In this document: piece by piece, positions 18,062 through 26,862 of the stretch
How the letters are laid out: the number at the start of each line of letters is the position of its first letter
Position numbering within the stretch: the stretch's first letter is position 1
Source of the DNA: Pseudomonadota bacterium
GTDB taxonomy: Bacteria; Pseudomonadota; Gammaproteobacteria; Steroidobacterales; Steroidobacteraceae
Assembly (NCBI GenBank): GCA_018241445.1
Contig: JAFEDT010000010.1
Coordinates: 59,407-123,406 of the forward strand
Reading direction: 5' to 3'
DNA length: 64,000 nt
Program-made: the position numbers and the translations under genes
Notes under the pieces: generated by a model
Database searches by the model: none
Told to the model about the DNA's origin: nothing
What the model saw: the letters and a program-made list of their open reading frames with translations, nothing else

Positions 18062-19159
18062 ATGGCCGCAATCGCAAGTATTCGCATGCCAGGCATGGTG
18101 CTGCTGGCGCTCGTCGCGACCGGCGCGGCCTTGGCGGCGCCGCGGCGCGACTACCTGATTACCGGGGCCAAGCCTGACCGGCTGTTTGTCATCGACGCTG
18201 CCGCCAGGACGATCAAGTCCGAATGGAGCATCCCCGGAGCCAACGACCTGGTGGCGACCATCGTGCCCTCACCGGACGGCCGCATCGCCTACGTACTGGT
18301 CAACAAGATGGAGAGCATCTCGGGCATCGACCTTGACACGGGCCGGGAGGTGTTTCGGGCCGACCTGTCAACCCCGGGCGAGCGCGTCAAGTGCATGTTC
18401 GGCTTCGACGTGACGCCCGATGGCAGGGAACTGATCGTCTACGAGCTGCCGGTCAAGCTGGGCCTGAGCGAGTACCAGGTCGAGGACACGCGCTTCGCGG
18501 TATTCGACACCGCGGCGGGGCTGGACGCGCGGCCGGTGCGGCAGTTCCCGGCGCCGCGGCGGATCCATACCGTGCTGGCGCGCAAGGACGGCAAGTCGTT
18601 TTTCGCCTTCGGGTTCGATCTGTACGAGTTCGACCGTGTCAGCGGCAGGCAGTTGGGTGAGCGGGGCATCCGCAACTGGACTTATGCGCAGCACTCCATC
18701 CCCGACCTGCTGGCGTTCTGGCCCGCCTCGGAGCCCACCGGCGTGTTTTCCACGCCCGTCTACAGCAGCGTGCCTGCCGCGGACGGCAAGGGCGAGGTGC
18801 CGAAAACCGCGCTGCTGACCCTGGATCTGACCAGCGGCAAGCTCGACTACCACGACTTCGAGGATACCGCGGCGCTGATCTTTTCCACCGTCCTAAGTCC
18901 GGACCGCAGCGAGGCCTTCGGCGTGTATTCCCAGCTGTCCAGGATCGATACCCGCAGCAACGCGCTGGCGAAGAGGGTCGATCTGGATCACACCTACTAC
19001 TCCGTAGCGGTGTCGACCGACGGCAAGGAGGTGTACGCCGCAGGCGCGATGTGCGACGTGACGGTATTTGATCCCGTGACACTCGGCAGGCGGGCCAACC
19101 TGAAGCTGCCTGGATGCCCTGACCAGTCGCTGGCCTCTTTGCGTGTCGTGCGCCGCTGA
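18062..19159 (+). CDS. qhpB: QhpB, quinohemoprotein amine dehydrogenase beta subunit (beta-propeller)
   Basis: The 365-residue precursor has a short signal peptide (MPGMVLLALVATGAALAA, cleavage near residue 26) followed by repeated four-stranded beta units with signatures such as LIVYELPVKLG, KSFFAFGFDLYEFD and EVYAAGAMCDVTVFD. This is the seven-bladed propeller beta subunit of QHNDH, which holds the small gamma subunit against the diheme alpha subunit in the periplasm. ATG 18062 is chosen 10 bases after the qhpC stop, preceded by AGGGG; an in-frame start at 18011 would lie inside qhpC and destroy the signal peptide. The start of qhpF overlaps its end. Confidence 0.93.
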   Translation: MAAIASIRMPGMVLLALVATGAALAAPRRDYLITGAKPDRLFVIDAAARTIKSEWSIPGANDLVATIVPSPDGRIAYVLVNKMESISGIDLDTGREVFRADLSTPGERVKCMFGFDVTPDGRELIVYELPVKLGLSEYQVEDTRFAVFDTAAGLDARPVRQFPAPRRIHTVLARKDGKSFFAFGFDLYEFDRVSGRQLGERGIRNWTYAQHSIPDLLAFWPASEPTGVFSTPVYSSVPAADGKGEVPKTALLTLDLTSGKLDYHDFEDTAALIFSTVLSPDRSEAFGVYSQLSRIDTRSNALAKRVDLDHTYYSVAVSTDGKEVYAAGAMCDVTVFDPVTLGRRANLKLPGCPDQSLASLRVVRR

Positions 19160-20885
19160 CAGCGGTCGATCGGGGCGTGCCGGCGGCAGGCGGCGCTGGC
19201 TGTGGCATCACGCCCGGCCGCAGTTACCGGCCCTGTGCCTGGTGCTGGCCCTGGCGCTGCTCGCCTCTGCGCTGTCCATCACGCTGCCCTATCTCTCCAG
19301 GCTCATCATCGATCGTGGGCTGCTCGGCCGCGATCCGCATGCCCTGCTGATCCTGTGCGGCGCCATCGTCGGGCTCGCCGCGCTGTCGTTGGCCGTTGCT
19401 GGCCTGATGCGCTGGATCTACGTGCGCGCCTCCGCGGGCATCCTGTTCGCATTGCGCGAGGACGTGTACCGGCACCTGTTGGCACTGGCGCCGGAATTCT
19501 ATCGGCGCCGCGCCGTCGGGGATCTGGTGACGCGCCTGGATGGCGACGTGGCGGAGGTGCAGCGCTTCAGCACCGACAGCGTGCTGGCCTGCCTCAACAG
19601 CCTGCTCCTTCTGGTGGGCTCGGTGGCGGTGATGGGGGCGATGAGCTGGCGGCTGACAGTGGTGGCGGCGGCAGTCCTGCCGTTCCAGTTGCTGGTGCGA
19701 CACGTGTGCCGTCCCCTGCTCACCCGCCGCACGCGTGCCGTACGTGAGCAGACCGGGGAAATCGCGCAGTTCCTGTTCGAGACCCTGGGCGCGGCCAAGT
19801 CCATCCAGGCGGCGACCGCCGAGGCGCATGAGCAGCTGCGCCTGCGCGCCCTGAACCGCGGGTTCCTGGAGCGGCTGCTTTCCCTGCAGCTCGTCAGCTA
19901 CGGCACCGGGGCGGCCGCCGGGCTGCTGTCACACCTGTCCACGGCGGCGGTATTCATCTATGGCGGCTACGCGGTCATCGCCGGTTCGTTGACCCTCGGT
20001 ACGCTGGTGGCCTTCGTCGCCTACATGGCGCGCAGCGCCGGCTCGGCCGGCTCGCTGCTGGGCCTGTACACGGCTTATCAGCGCGCCGCGGTCAGCTTCG
20101 AGCGTGTCGAGGAACTCTTGGCCGAGCCGGTGAACTCCCGCCCCCGGCTCGCACCCGGCGTCATAGCGGGTCAGAATGCCGGGTACGGCCTGCGGCCGCG
20201 GCCGGCGGACAACGCAATTTCCTTGCGTAGTGTCAGCCTGGGGCGGGCAGTGTGCGGCAATGCGCTGCTGGCCGACTGTTCGCTGGAGATTGCGGCGGGC
20301 AGCAAGATCGTGATCCACGGGGCCTCGGGTGTGGGCAAGTCGACCTTGATCGACGCCCTGCGTTGCTTCGTTCCCCTGGACAGCGGCGCGATCCTGCTCG
20401 GGGGTGTCGACATCAGCGAGTGCGATCCGGCGCTGCTGCGGCGCGCGGTGGAAGTGCTGGTCCCGGATCCGGTCATCTTCAGGGGCAGCATTCTCGACAA
20501 CCTGCGCTTCGGCAACTTCGACGCGTCGGAGGCGAGCCTGGTGGACGCGGCACGGCGTGTCGGTCTCGAAGATCACGGCCAGTTGGCGGCGGGCCTCATG
20601 ACAGCGGTCGCCAGCGGTGGCGCGGGGCTGTCCGCCGGCCAGCGTCAGCGCCTGGCCCTGGCGCGTGTCCTGCTGCGCCAGCCCGAGGTCCTGATCCTCG
20701 ATGAGGCGCTGACCCATCTGCATGCCGCCGCCGCCCAGGAGCTGCTGCGGCTGATCGATACGCAGTTCAGCCGCTGCACCCGGATCATCGTGAGTCACTC
20801 GGCGGCATCCATCCCGCAGCCGGACATGGTGCTGGAGCTGCGGGACCGGCGCCTGCTGCAGGCGCCGAGAGCCTTGCGTGCCTGA
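19143..20885 (+). CDS. qhpF: QhpF, ABC transporter (fused membrane and ATPase domains) exporting the gamma subunit
   Basis: This 580-residue half-transporter has about six membrane helices (residues 30-310) and a C-terminal ATPase with Walker A GASGVGKST at 393-401, signature LSAGQ at 496-500, Walker B LILDE at 517-521 and the switch His552. QhpF is the proposed exporter of the crosslinked gamma subunit to the periplasm. The usual VPQDP Q-loop reads VPDP here, so the Gln is missing, and the D-loop SALD is also not conserved (LTHLHA). A GTG start at 19143 overlaps qhpB by 17 bases; no better start with a ribosome site was seen. The last 8 bases overlap qhpE. Confidence 0.88.
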   Translation: MSCAADSGRSGRAGGRRRWLWHHARPQLPALCLVLALALLASALSITLPYLSRLIIDRGLLGRDPHALLILCGAIVGLAALSLAVAGLMRWIYVRASAGILFALREDVYRHLLALAPEFYRRRAVGDLVTRLDGDVAEVQRFSTDSVLACLNSLLLLVGSVAVMGAMSWRLTVVAAAVLPFQLLVRHVCRPLLTRRTRAVREQTGEIAQFLFETLGAAKSIQAATAEAHEQLRLRALNRGFLERLLSLQLVSYGTGAAAGLLSHLSTAAVFIYGGYAVIAGSLTLGTLVAFVAYMARSAGSAGSLLGLYTAYQRAAVSFERVEELLAEPVNSRPRLAPGVIAGQNAGYGLRPRPADNAISLRSVSLGRAVCGNALLADCSLEIAAGSKIVIHGASGVGKSTLIDALRCFVPLDSGAILLGGVDISECDPALLRRAVEVLVPDPVIFRGSILDNLRFGNFDASEASLVDAARRVGLEDHGQLAAGLMTAVASGGAGLSAGQRQRLALARVLLRQPEVLILDEALTHLHAAAAQELLRLIDTQFSRCTRIIVSHSAASIPQPDMVLELRDRRLLQAPRALRA

Positions 20886-21582
20886 GCGATGGCGGGTGGC
20901 GGTCCTGGACAGCGGCCTTGCACCCGGGCACGCATGGCCGGTCATCGCACGGCAGCGCTTCAGCGATCACGGTGACGCAGTCCGGCCGCACGCCGCGCAG
21001 CCGGATCCCAGCGGGCACGGTACGGCGGTGTGCGCTGCGATCTGCAGCCTGGCAGCCCCGGTTGATCTGATGCTGGCGCAGGTTTTCAGCGGGCGCTCGC
21101 CGGCGACCGCGGCGGCGGTGGCCGCGGCTCTGGACTGGGCCGTGGCCGGGCGCGCCCAGCTCATCCACATGAGTCTGGGACTGCGTGAGGACCGGCTCAT
21201 CCTGGCCCAGGCCACTGCAGCGGCGGTGGCTGCCGGATGCATTGTCGTGGCGTCGACTCCCGCTCGCGGCACGCCCACGTTCCCCGCCCTTTATGCCGGC
21301 GTCATCGGCGCGACGGCCGATGCCCGCTGTGCTGCCGGTGAGATCTCCGCGCTATCGACCGCCCAAGCGGACTTCGGTGGCTGTCCGCGGTACGCCGCTG
21401 CTGGAACAGATGCGACCAGAGCCGGTGGCGCCAGCCTGGGCGCGGCGCACCTGACTGCGTTTCTGTTGAGCCACGTCGAACCGGGCACACCGGTCGACCA
21501 GGCACGGGAGCGGTTGATTGCATTGGCCCGCTATCGCGGTCCGGAGTGCCGATCCGCGCGCCCGGCCGCGCGCGACCCATGA
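20878..21582 (+). CDS. qhpE: QhpE, subtilisin-like protease removing the QhpC leader
   Basis: This compact 234-residue protein has the subtilase triad: Asp11 in VLDSG, His47 in GHGT and Ser186 in GGASLGAAH. It has no signal peptide or propeptide, consistent with cytoplasmic cleavage of the QhpC leader after crosslinking. The oxyanion-hole Asn found in most subtilases (AAGN motif) is not visible; the equivalent stretch reads VVASTPARG (about 123-131). GTG 20878 overlaps the qhpF end by 8 bases. It is the last gene of the run. The following 205 bases carry the rpsF promoter. Confidence 0.88.
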   Translation: MPERWRVAVLDSGLAPGHAWPVIARQRFSDHGDAVRPHAAQPDPSGHGTAVCAAICSLAAPVDLMLAQVFSGRSPATAAAVAAALDWAVAGRAQLIHMSLGLREDRLILAQATAAAVAAGCIVVASTPARGTPTFPALYAGVIGATADARCAAGEISALSTAQADFGGCPRYAAAGTDATRAGGASLGAAHLTAFLLSHVEPGTPVDQARERLIALARYRGPECRSARPAARDP

Positions 21583-21662
21583 GAGTCCGGCCGCGGCTGC
21601 CATGGCAGGCGCGGACCCGCTGCAAGTCCCTGATTCCCAAGCACGTCGCCGGCTTGCAGGCA

Positions 21663-21691
21663 TTGCAAGGGCGCAATCCTTTCAGTATGCT
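21663..21691 (+). promoter_or_regulatory. sigma-70 promoter for rpsF operon
   Basis: TTGCAA at 21663-21668 and TATGCT at 21686-21691 are separated by 17 bases, a good sigma-70 arrangement. The predicted start near 21698 leaves a leader of about 90 bases before rpsF, in line with a ribosomal-protein operon whose leader may fold. No similarly clear promoter was seen nearer the gene. Confidence 0.6.
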
Positions 21692-21787
21692 GCGCGCCCC
21701 CTTTGGATCCTTGCATCCATCGGGCAACTCCTTGCCGCACCGGAACGACCTCGAAACCGGGCGGCTTCAACCCACGGGGAGACACTG

Positions 21788-22210
21788 ATGAGGCATTACG
21801 AAGTCGTATTCCTGGTGCATCCGGATCAGAGCGAGCAGGTGCCCGCGATGATCGAGCGCTACAAGACCATGATCGCCAGCGGCGGCGGCCATGTACACCG
21901 GCTCGAGGACTGGGGACGGCGCCAGCTGGCCTACCCGCTCGCCAAGGTGCACAAGGCGCACTACGTGCTCATGAACATCGAGACCGACCAGAAGACCCTG
22001 GCCGAGCTGACCGGCGCGTTCCGCTTCAGCGACGCGGTGCTGCGGCACCTGGTGGTCAACATGGACTCCGCTGTCACCGACCCCTCGCCGATGGCCAAGG
22101 CCGCCGACGAGGAGGGCGAGGGAGGCGGCGGGCGCCGCCGTGACCGCGCGCGCGACGACAGCGGCCCGGCCGCTGACGACGAAGATAGCTCCGCAGGCGA
22201 AAGCGCCTGA
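21788..22210 (+). CDS. rpsF: 30S ribosomal protein S6
   Basis: The 140-residue protein opens [18 protein letters not shown] and contains the S6 ferredoxin-like fold signatures [14 protein letters not shown] and the beta strand HYVLMNIE. S6 binds S18 and the central domain of 16S rRNA. The last 45 or so residues form an acidic/Gly/Arg-rich tail ([18 protein letters not shown]), longer than the E. coli tail and probably disordered. GGGGAG precedes the ATG. The gene heads rpsF-rpsR-rplI; the primosomal priB often found between S6 and S18 is absent. Confidence 0.97.
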   Translation: MRHYEVVFLVHPDQSEQVPAMIERYKTMIASGGGHVHRLEDWGRRQLAYPLAKVHKAHYVLMNIETDQKTLAELTGAFRFSDAVLRHLVVNMDSAVTDPSPMAKAADEEGEGGGGRRRDRARDDSGPAADDEDSSAGESA

Positions 22211-22239
22211 TCCGCAACAGCATTCGAGGAATTCCAATC

Positions 22240-22500
22240 ATGGCAATGGGCAACAGGTCCGGTGGCGGCGGCGGCGGCGGCCGCTTCTCGCGGCGCAAGA
22301 AGTTCTGCCGCTTCACGGCTGAAGGCATCAAGTCGATCGACTACAAGGATCTGGGGATCCTCAAGGGCTACGTCACCGAGACGGGCAAGATCGTTCCCAG
22401 CCGCATCACCGGCACCAAGTCCTTCTACCAGCGCCAGCTGGCGGTGGCGATCAAGCGCGCGCGCTTCCTGGCGCTGCTGCCGTACACCGATCAGCACTGA
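22240..22500 (+). CDS. rpsR: 30S ribosomal protein S18
   Basis: The 86-residue protein has the S18 signature [18 protein letters not shown] and [29 protein letters not shown]. It pairs with S6 on the 30S platform. A run of seven or more glycines near residue 8 precedes the conserved core, an N-terminal feature seen in several proteobacteria. It lies 29 bases after rpsF and 12 bases before rplI. Confidence 0.98.
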   Translation: MAMGNRSGGGGGGGRFSRRKKFCRFTAEGIKSIDYKDLGILKGYVTETGKIVPSRITGTKSFYQRQLAVAIKRARFLALLPYTDQH

Positions 22501-22512
22501 GGATAAGCCGCA

Positions 22513-22962
22513 ATGGAAGTCATCCTGCTGCAAAAAGTGGCCAACCTCGGCAACGTCGGTGATCGCGTCAAGGTCCGTTCCGGCTTCGGCCGCAACTTCC
22601 TGCTGCCCAAGGGCAAGGCGACGCTGGCGACACCGGACAACGTGGCGCGCTTCGAGGCGCGGCGCGCGGAACTGGAGCGTGCGGCGCGCGAGCACCTGGC
22701 CTCGGCCGAGGAGCGCTCGGGCGCGTTGAAGGAGCACAAGGTGGTCATCCGCGCCAAGGCGGGCGCCGAGGGCAAGCTGTTCGGTTCGATCGGCACCAGC
22801 GATATCGCCGAGGCTGCGACCCGCGAGGGCTTCAAGCTCGAGCGCAGCGAGGTACGTCTGCCGAACGGTCCGCTGCGCATGGTGGGCGAGCACGTCGTGA
22901 ATCTGCACCTGCACGTCGACGTCGACGTGCCGCTGCAGATCTCGATCGTCGCGGAAGAGTAG
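22513..22962 (+). CDS. rplI: 50S ribosomal protein L9
   Basis: This 149-residue protein has the L9 N-terminal domain [17 protein letters not shown] with [13 protein letters not shown], a long connecting helix, and a C-terminal rRNA-binding domain ([12 protein letters not shown]). It sits at the base of the L1 stalk and length is as usual. It is the third ribosomal gene of the operon; dnaB starts 21 bases further on, the common gammaproteobacterial order. Confidence 0.98.
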   Translation: MEVILLQKVANLGNVGDRVKVRSGFGRNFLLPKGKATLATPDNVARFEARRAELERAAREHLASAEERSGALKEHKVVIRAKAGAEGKLFGSIGTSDIAEAATREGFKLERSEVRLPNGPLRMVGEHVVNLHLHVDVDVPLQISIVAEE

Positions 22963-22983
22963 CCCGCACCGGCGCGCCACGCG

Positions 22984-24387
22984 GTGGCCGGTTCCGCCAA
23001 GTCGCGCGGCGAGGCAGGGGTGACCCGGCTCGACGCGCCCGTGCCGCCGCACTCCGTGGAAGCCGAGCAGGCGGTGCTCGGCGGCCTGCTGCTCGAGCCC
23101 TCCGCCTGGGACAACGTTGCCGACGTGCTCAGCGACCGCGACTTCTATCGTCCCGACCATCGCCTGATATTCGGTGCCATCGCCGCCCTGGCCGGCGACG
23201 CCAAACCCTGCGACGTGGTGACGGTGTCGCAGCAGCTTACGGCTACCGGCAAGCTGGAGGCGGCTGGCGGCCTGGCCTACCTGGCGACGGTGGCGCGCGA
23301 CACGCCAACCGCGGCCAACGTGCGTGCCTATGCCGACATCGTGCGCGAGCGCTCGCTGCAGCGGCAGCTGGCGCAGGCTGGCAGCGAGATCAGCGCCTCG
23401 GTGTACAACAACGAGGGCGAGGGCGCGCGCGAGCTGGTCGACCGGGCCGAGCAGAAGATCTTCGAGATCGCCGAGGGCAGCTTCCACAAACGCGACGGCG
23501 CGCAGCCGGTGCGCACCCTGCTGCCGGCGGTGATCGACCAGATCGACGAGTGGCACAACAACCCCGACAAGCTGCGGGGCTTGCCAACTGGATTTACCTC
23601 CTTCGACAAGCTGACCGGCGGGCTGCGCCCCGGAGATCTGGTGATCGTCGCCGGCCGTCCTTCGATGGGGAAGACGACGCTCGCGGTCAACATGGCGGAG
23701 TACGCCGCTGTGCACCCCGGCACCCGGGCCTCGGTAGCCATCTTCAGCATGGAAATGCCTTCCGAGCAGGTCATCACCCGCATGCTGTCCTCGATCGGCG
23801 GCGTGCCGCTCAACAGCCTGCGCACCGGCCAGATCACCGACGATGACTGGGTGCGCATCACCAGTGCGACCAGCCAGCTTTCGGAGGCGAAGATCTTCGT
23901 CGACGAGTCGCCGGCACTGAATCCCACGGAGCTGCGCGCCCGGGCGCGCCGGGTGAAGCGCGAACACGGCCTGGACCTGGTGGTGGTGGATTACCTGCAG
24001 CTCATGCAGGTGCCGGGCACGCAGGAAAACCGCGCCACCGAGATTGCCGAGATCTCACGCGGACTGAAGGCGCTGGCCAAGGAACTGTCGGTGCCGGTGA
24101 TCGCGCTGTCGCAGTTGAACCGCGGCGTGGAGCAGCGCGAACACAAGAAGCCGGTAATGTCGGATTTGAGGGAATCTGGTGCGATTGAGCAGGATGCTGA
24201 CATGATCCTGCTGATCTACCGCGAAGAGGTCTACGATAAAAACACTACAAAGAAAGGCATCGCGGAGATCGACCTCGTCAAACACCGCAACGGCGAGATC
24301 GGCACGTTTCTCCTGACTTTCCAGGGCCAGTTCACCCGCTTCGCCAACTACGCACCGGATTCCTACGCCGAGGGCGTGTTGCGGTGA
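22984..24387 (+). CDS. dnaB: replicative DNA helicase DnaB
   Basis: The 467-residue protein has the N-terminal DnaB domain (PPHSVEAEQAVLGGLL) and RecA-like motor with Walker A GRPSMGKTT at 224-232, the Walker B stretch LVVVDYLQLMQ and the motif LNRGVEQREHKKPVMSDLRESG. It unwinds DNA at the fork as a hexamer and loads primase. No intein is present. The start is taken as GTG 22984, shortly after rplI. The stop overlaps alr by 4 bases (GTGA). Length is normal. Confidence 0.97.
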   Translation: MAGSAKSRGEAGVTRLDAPVPPHSVEAEQAVLGGLLLEPSAWDNVADVLSDRDFYRPDHRLIFGAIAALAGDAKPCDVVTVSQQLTATGKLEAAGGLAYLATVARDTPTAANVRAYADIVRERSLQRQLAQAGSEISASVYNNEGEGARELVDRAEQKIFEIAEGSFHKRDGAQPVRTLLPAVIDQIDEWHNNPDKLRGLPTGFTSFDKLTGGLRPGDLVIVAGRPSMGKTTLAVNMAEYAAVHPGTRASVAIFSMEMPSEQVITRMLSSIGGVPLNSLRTGQITDDDWVRITSATSQLSEAKIFVDESPALNPTELRARARRVKREHGLDLVVVDYLQLMQVPGTQENRATEIAEISRGLKALAKELSVPVIALSQLNRGVEQREHKKPVMSDLRESGAIEQDADMILLIYREEVYDKNTTKKGIAEIDLVKHRNGEIGTFLLTFQGQFTRFANYAPDSYAEGVLR

Positions 24388-25460
24388 GCCGCCTGATCCG
24401 GGCAGTCATCAATACCCAGGCCCTGCGTCACAACCTCAGGATCATCCGTCAGCGCGCCGCCGGTGCACGCGTCATGGCCGTGGTGAAGGCCAACGCCTAC
24501 GGGCACGGCCTGGTTGCCACTGCGCTTGCCCTGCCGGGGGTGGATGCCTTCGCGGTGGCGCGGCTGGAAGAAGCGCTGGCGCTGCGCGCCGCAGGCGTCA
24601 TGACCCCGATCGTGCTGCTGGAGGGCGTGTTCACCGCGGAGCAATTGCAGGAGAGCGCGCGCCACGGGCTGGAACTGGTGGTGCACGATGCGCTGCAGAT
24701 CGAGCTGCTGGAGCGCATGAGCGGCGCGCACCGCTTCGTGCTGTGGTTGAAGATCGACACCGGCATGAACCGGCTGGGATTCCGGCCGGCGCAGTTCGCC
24801 GCGGCGCTGGCGCGGGTACGTTCGCTCAGGCCCGCGCCGCTGGAGGTGCGTCTGCTGACTCACCTGGCCTGCGCGGATGCGCGCGACAATGCCATGACGC
24901 AGCGGCAGCTCGCGCTGTTCCGCGACGCCATCCGGGGTTTGACCCGCCCGGTGAGCATCGCCAACTCGGCGGGCTTGTTCGGCACGCTGCCGTTGCAATG
25001 CGACTGGGTCCGCCCCGGGCTTGCACTCTACGGCGCTTCGCCCTTTGCCGACTGCGACGCCGCGGCGCTCGACCTGAGGCCGGTGATGACCCTGACCAGC
25101 TCGGTCATCGCGGTGCGTGACGTGGCGCGCGGGGAGACCGTGGGCTATGGCGCTGCGTGGCAGGCGGGCCGTGACTCGCGGATTGCCATCGTCGCCGCCG
25201 GCTACGGCGACGGCATCCCCCGCAACCTGGCCGAGGGCACGCCGGTGCTGATCAACGGCCAGCGCGCGCCGCTGGCCGGGCGCGTGTCGATGGACATGAT
25301 CGGCGTGGACGTGACCGGACTGGAGCAGGTCCAGGTGGGCACGCCGGCGGTGCTTTGGGGCGAGGGCCTGCCGGTGGAGGAGGTAGCGCGCCACGCGGGC
25401 ACCATCCCCTACGAGCTGCTGTGCAGCGTCAGCCAGCGCGTCCCTATCGAACTGGGTTAG
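24384..25460 (+). CDS. alr: alanine racemase
   Basis: The 358-residue PLP enzyme interconverts L- and D-alanine for peptidoglycan synthesis. The PLP Lys35 lies in AVVKANAYGHG and the catalytic Tyr255 in GETVGYGAAWQ; the C-terminal beta domain has GRVSMDMIGVDVT. It starts at GTG 24384, overlapping dnaB by 4 bases, an order known from other gammaproteobacteria. Length matches Alr/DadX; biosynthetic alr is assumed from the dnaB link. Confidence 0.96.
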   Translation: MSRLIRAVINTQALRHNLRIIRQRAAGARVMAVVKANAYGHGLVATALALPGVDAFAVARLEEALALRAAGVMTPIVLLEGVFTAEQLQESARHGLELVVHDALQIELLERMSGAHRFVLWLKIDTGMNRLGFRPAQFAAALARVRSLRPAPLEVRLLTHLACADARDNAMTQRQLALFRDAIRGLTRPVSIANSAGLFGTLPLQCDWVRPGLALYGASPFADCDAAALDLRPVMTLTSSVIAVRDVARGETVGYGAAWQAGRDSRIAIVAAGYGDGIPRNLAEGTPVLINGQRAPLAGRVSMDMIGVDVTGLEQVQVGTPAVLWGEGLPVEEVARHAGTIPYELLCSVSQRVPIELG

Positions 25461-25471
25461 ACCTGGAAGCC

Positions 25472-26134
25472 ATGAGCGACCGCCGCATAGACCTAAGCCA
25501 CGTCATCGAACACGGCATGGTCACCTACCGCGGAATTCCCGCGCCGTACGTGTGCGACTTCATGAGCCGCGAAGCCTCGCGGGCGCATTACGCTCCCGGC
25601 ACGACCTTCCACATCGGCCGCATCGACATGGCGGCCAACACCGGCACCTACCTGGACAGTCCGTTCCACCGCTTCGAGGACGGCGAGGACGTGTCGCAGC
25701 TGGCGCTGTCGCGCCTGGCGGGGCTGGATGCCGTCGTGGTGCGGGTCACCGGGTCGGGCGTGCGCGCCATCGACGCTCCGGCTTTTGCGGCCTGCGATGT
25801 GTCCGGCAAGGCGGTTCTGGTCCATACCGGCTGGGCGCGCCACTGGCGGACCGAGCAGTATTTCGAGGGCCACCCGTACCTGAGCGCCGCTGCGGCGATC
25901 TGGTTGCGCGATCGGGGTGCCAGCCTCGTCGGCATCGACTCGCTCAACATCGACGATACGGCCGACGGCCAGCGTCCCGTCCACACCACTCTCTTGCGTG
26001 CCGGGATTCCGATCGTGGAGCACCTGCGCGGCCTGGAGCAACTGCCGGCGGCCGGATTCACCTTCACCGCCGTGCCACCGCCGGTAAAGGGTATGGGCAC
26101 CTTTCCCGTGCGGGCCTACGCGACGATCAATTGA
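25472..26134 (+). CDS. cyclase family protein (kynurenine formamidase-like)
   Basis: The 220-residue protein fits the cyclase/metal-dependent hydrolase family: HVIEHGMVTYRGIP near the start, the metal-site region MAANTGTYLDSPFHRFEDG (HxGTHxDxPxH-like, with Asn replacing the first His), and LVGIDSLNID. Members include kynurenine formamidase and isatin hydrolase. The usual HTGTHIDAP motif reads NTGTYLDSP, so one or two metal ligands differ and activity should not be assumed. ATG 25472 lies 11 bases after alr. It overlaps the convergent FHA gene by 8 bases. Confidence 0.75.
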   Translation: MSDRRIDLSHVIEHGMVTYRGIPAPYVCDFMSREASRAHYAPGTTFHIGRIDMAANTGTYLDSPFHRFEDGEDVSQLALSRLAGLDAVVVRVTGSGVRAIDAPAFAACDVSGKAVLVHTGWARHWRTEQYFEGHPYLSAAAAIWLRDRGASLVGIDSLNIDDTADGQRPVHTTLLRAGIPIVEHLRGLEQLPAAGFTFTAVPPPVKGMGTFPVRAYATIN

Positions 26135-26840
26135 CGAAGAACCCCATCTTCACGCCCGCGAGCTGAATCACGTCGTTGTCGTTGAGCCGCGTGACCTGCG
26201 CGCCGATGGAGGTGCCGTTGAGCAGCGGGTAGTCGTCGGCCTTGCCGCTGTCGACGTGCACGATGTAGTAGGCATCCGCGCGCCGCGTGATCGCCGCCAC
26301 CTGCACTCCCGGCCGTCCGAGCGTGGTGAGCGCCTTGCTGAGCTCCACTTCGCGCCCGGCAAAGGCCCCCGACAGCACCTGCAGCTTCGCCTTGCGCAGC
26401 GTGCCGCCCTCAGCCAGCGCCCGGGCCTTGCCCGTGGCCGACACCGTGGCGGCCTCGGCGCTGGCGGCGGCCTCCGATGCGGTACGCAGCTTCTCCACCG
26501 GGCGGGCGGAGGGCTGGATGACCATGGTTTTTTCGAACTCGTCCTGCTGCTCGTCGTCCTCGACGAAGCGCAGCTGGTGGTGGCCGACGGTGATGACGTC
26601 GCCGTGCTGCAGCGCGTGCTTCTTGATCAGTTTGCCGTTGACGTAGGTGCCATTGGTGCTGTTGAGATCCTCGAGGAACGAGTCGTTGAGGATATTGATG
26701 ATCAGCGAGTGATGACCGCTGACCGCGGCATTGTCGATGCGGATGTCATTGTCAGGGAGGCGCCCGATCGTGTAGCGCTCCTTGTTCATGTTGTATTCCG
26801 CCATTACCTGGCCGTCCAGGCTCAAGACCAACCTTGCCAT
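26127..26840 (-). CDS. double FHA-domain protein
   Basis: This 237-residue soluble protein has an N-terminal FHA domain with YTIGRLPDNDIRID, SGHHSL and LNSTNGTYVNGK, an Ala/Arg-rich linker (about 95-140), and a second, more diverged FHA-like domain with TTLGRPGVQVAAITRR and LLNGTSIGAQVTRLNDND. FHA domains bind phosphothreonine peptides. The following minus-strand gene context is a PP2C phosphatase 22 bases upstream, so the pair forms a Ser/Thr phospho-signalling module. No matching protein kinase is in the window. In the second domain the Ser/His pair of the binding loop is missing, so it may not bind phosphopeptides. Confidence 0.85.
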   Translation of the reverse strand: MARLVLSLDGQVMAEYNMNKERYTIGRLPDNDIRIDNAAVSGHHSLIINILNDSFLEDLNSTNGTYVNGKLIKKHALQHGDVITVGHHQLRFVEDDEQQDEFEKTMVIQPSARPVEKLRTASEAAASAEAATVSATGKARALAEGGTLRKAKLQVLSGAFAGREVELSKALTTLGRPGVQVAAITRRADAYYIVHVDSGKADDYPLLNGTSIGAQVTRLNDNDVIQLAGVKMGFFVN

Positions 26841-26862
26841 GTGAATTCCTCTACCGCTGCAG

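Noticed and set aside
21583..21620. CTGCCATGGCAG palindrome after qhpE as terminator
   Set aside because: Short, low-stability arms with no T run.
21961..23967. 668-residue minus-strand frame across rpsF-dnaB
   Set aside because: Antisense to well-known ribosomal and dnaB genes; typical high-GC shadow.
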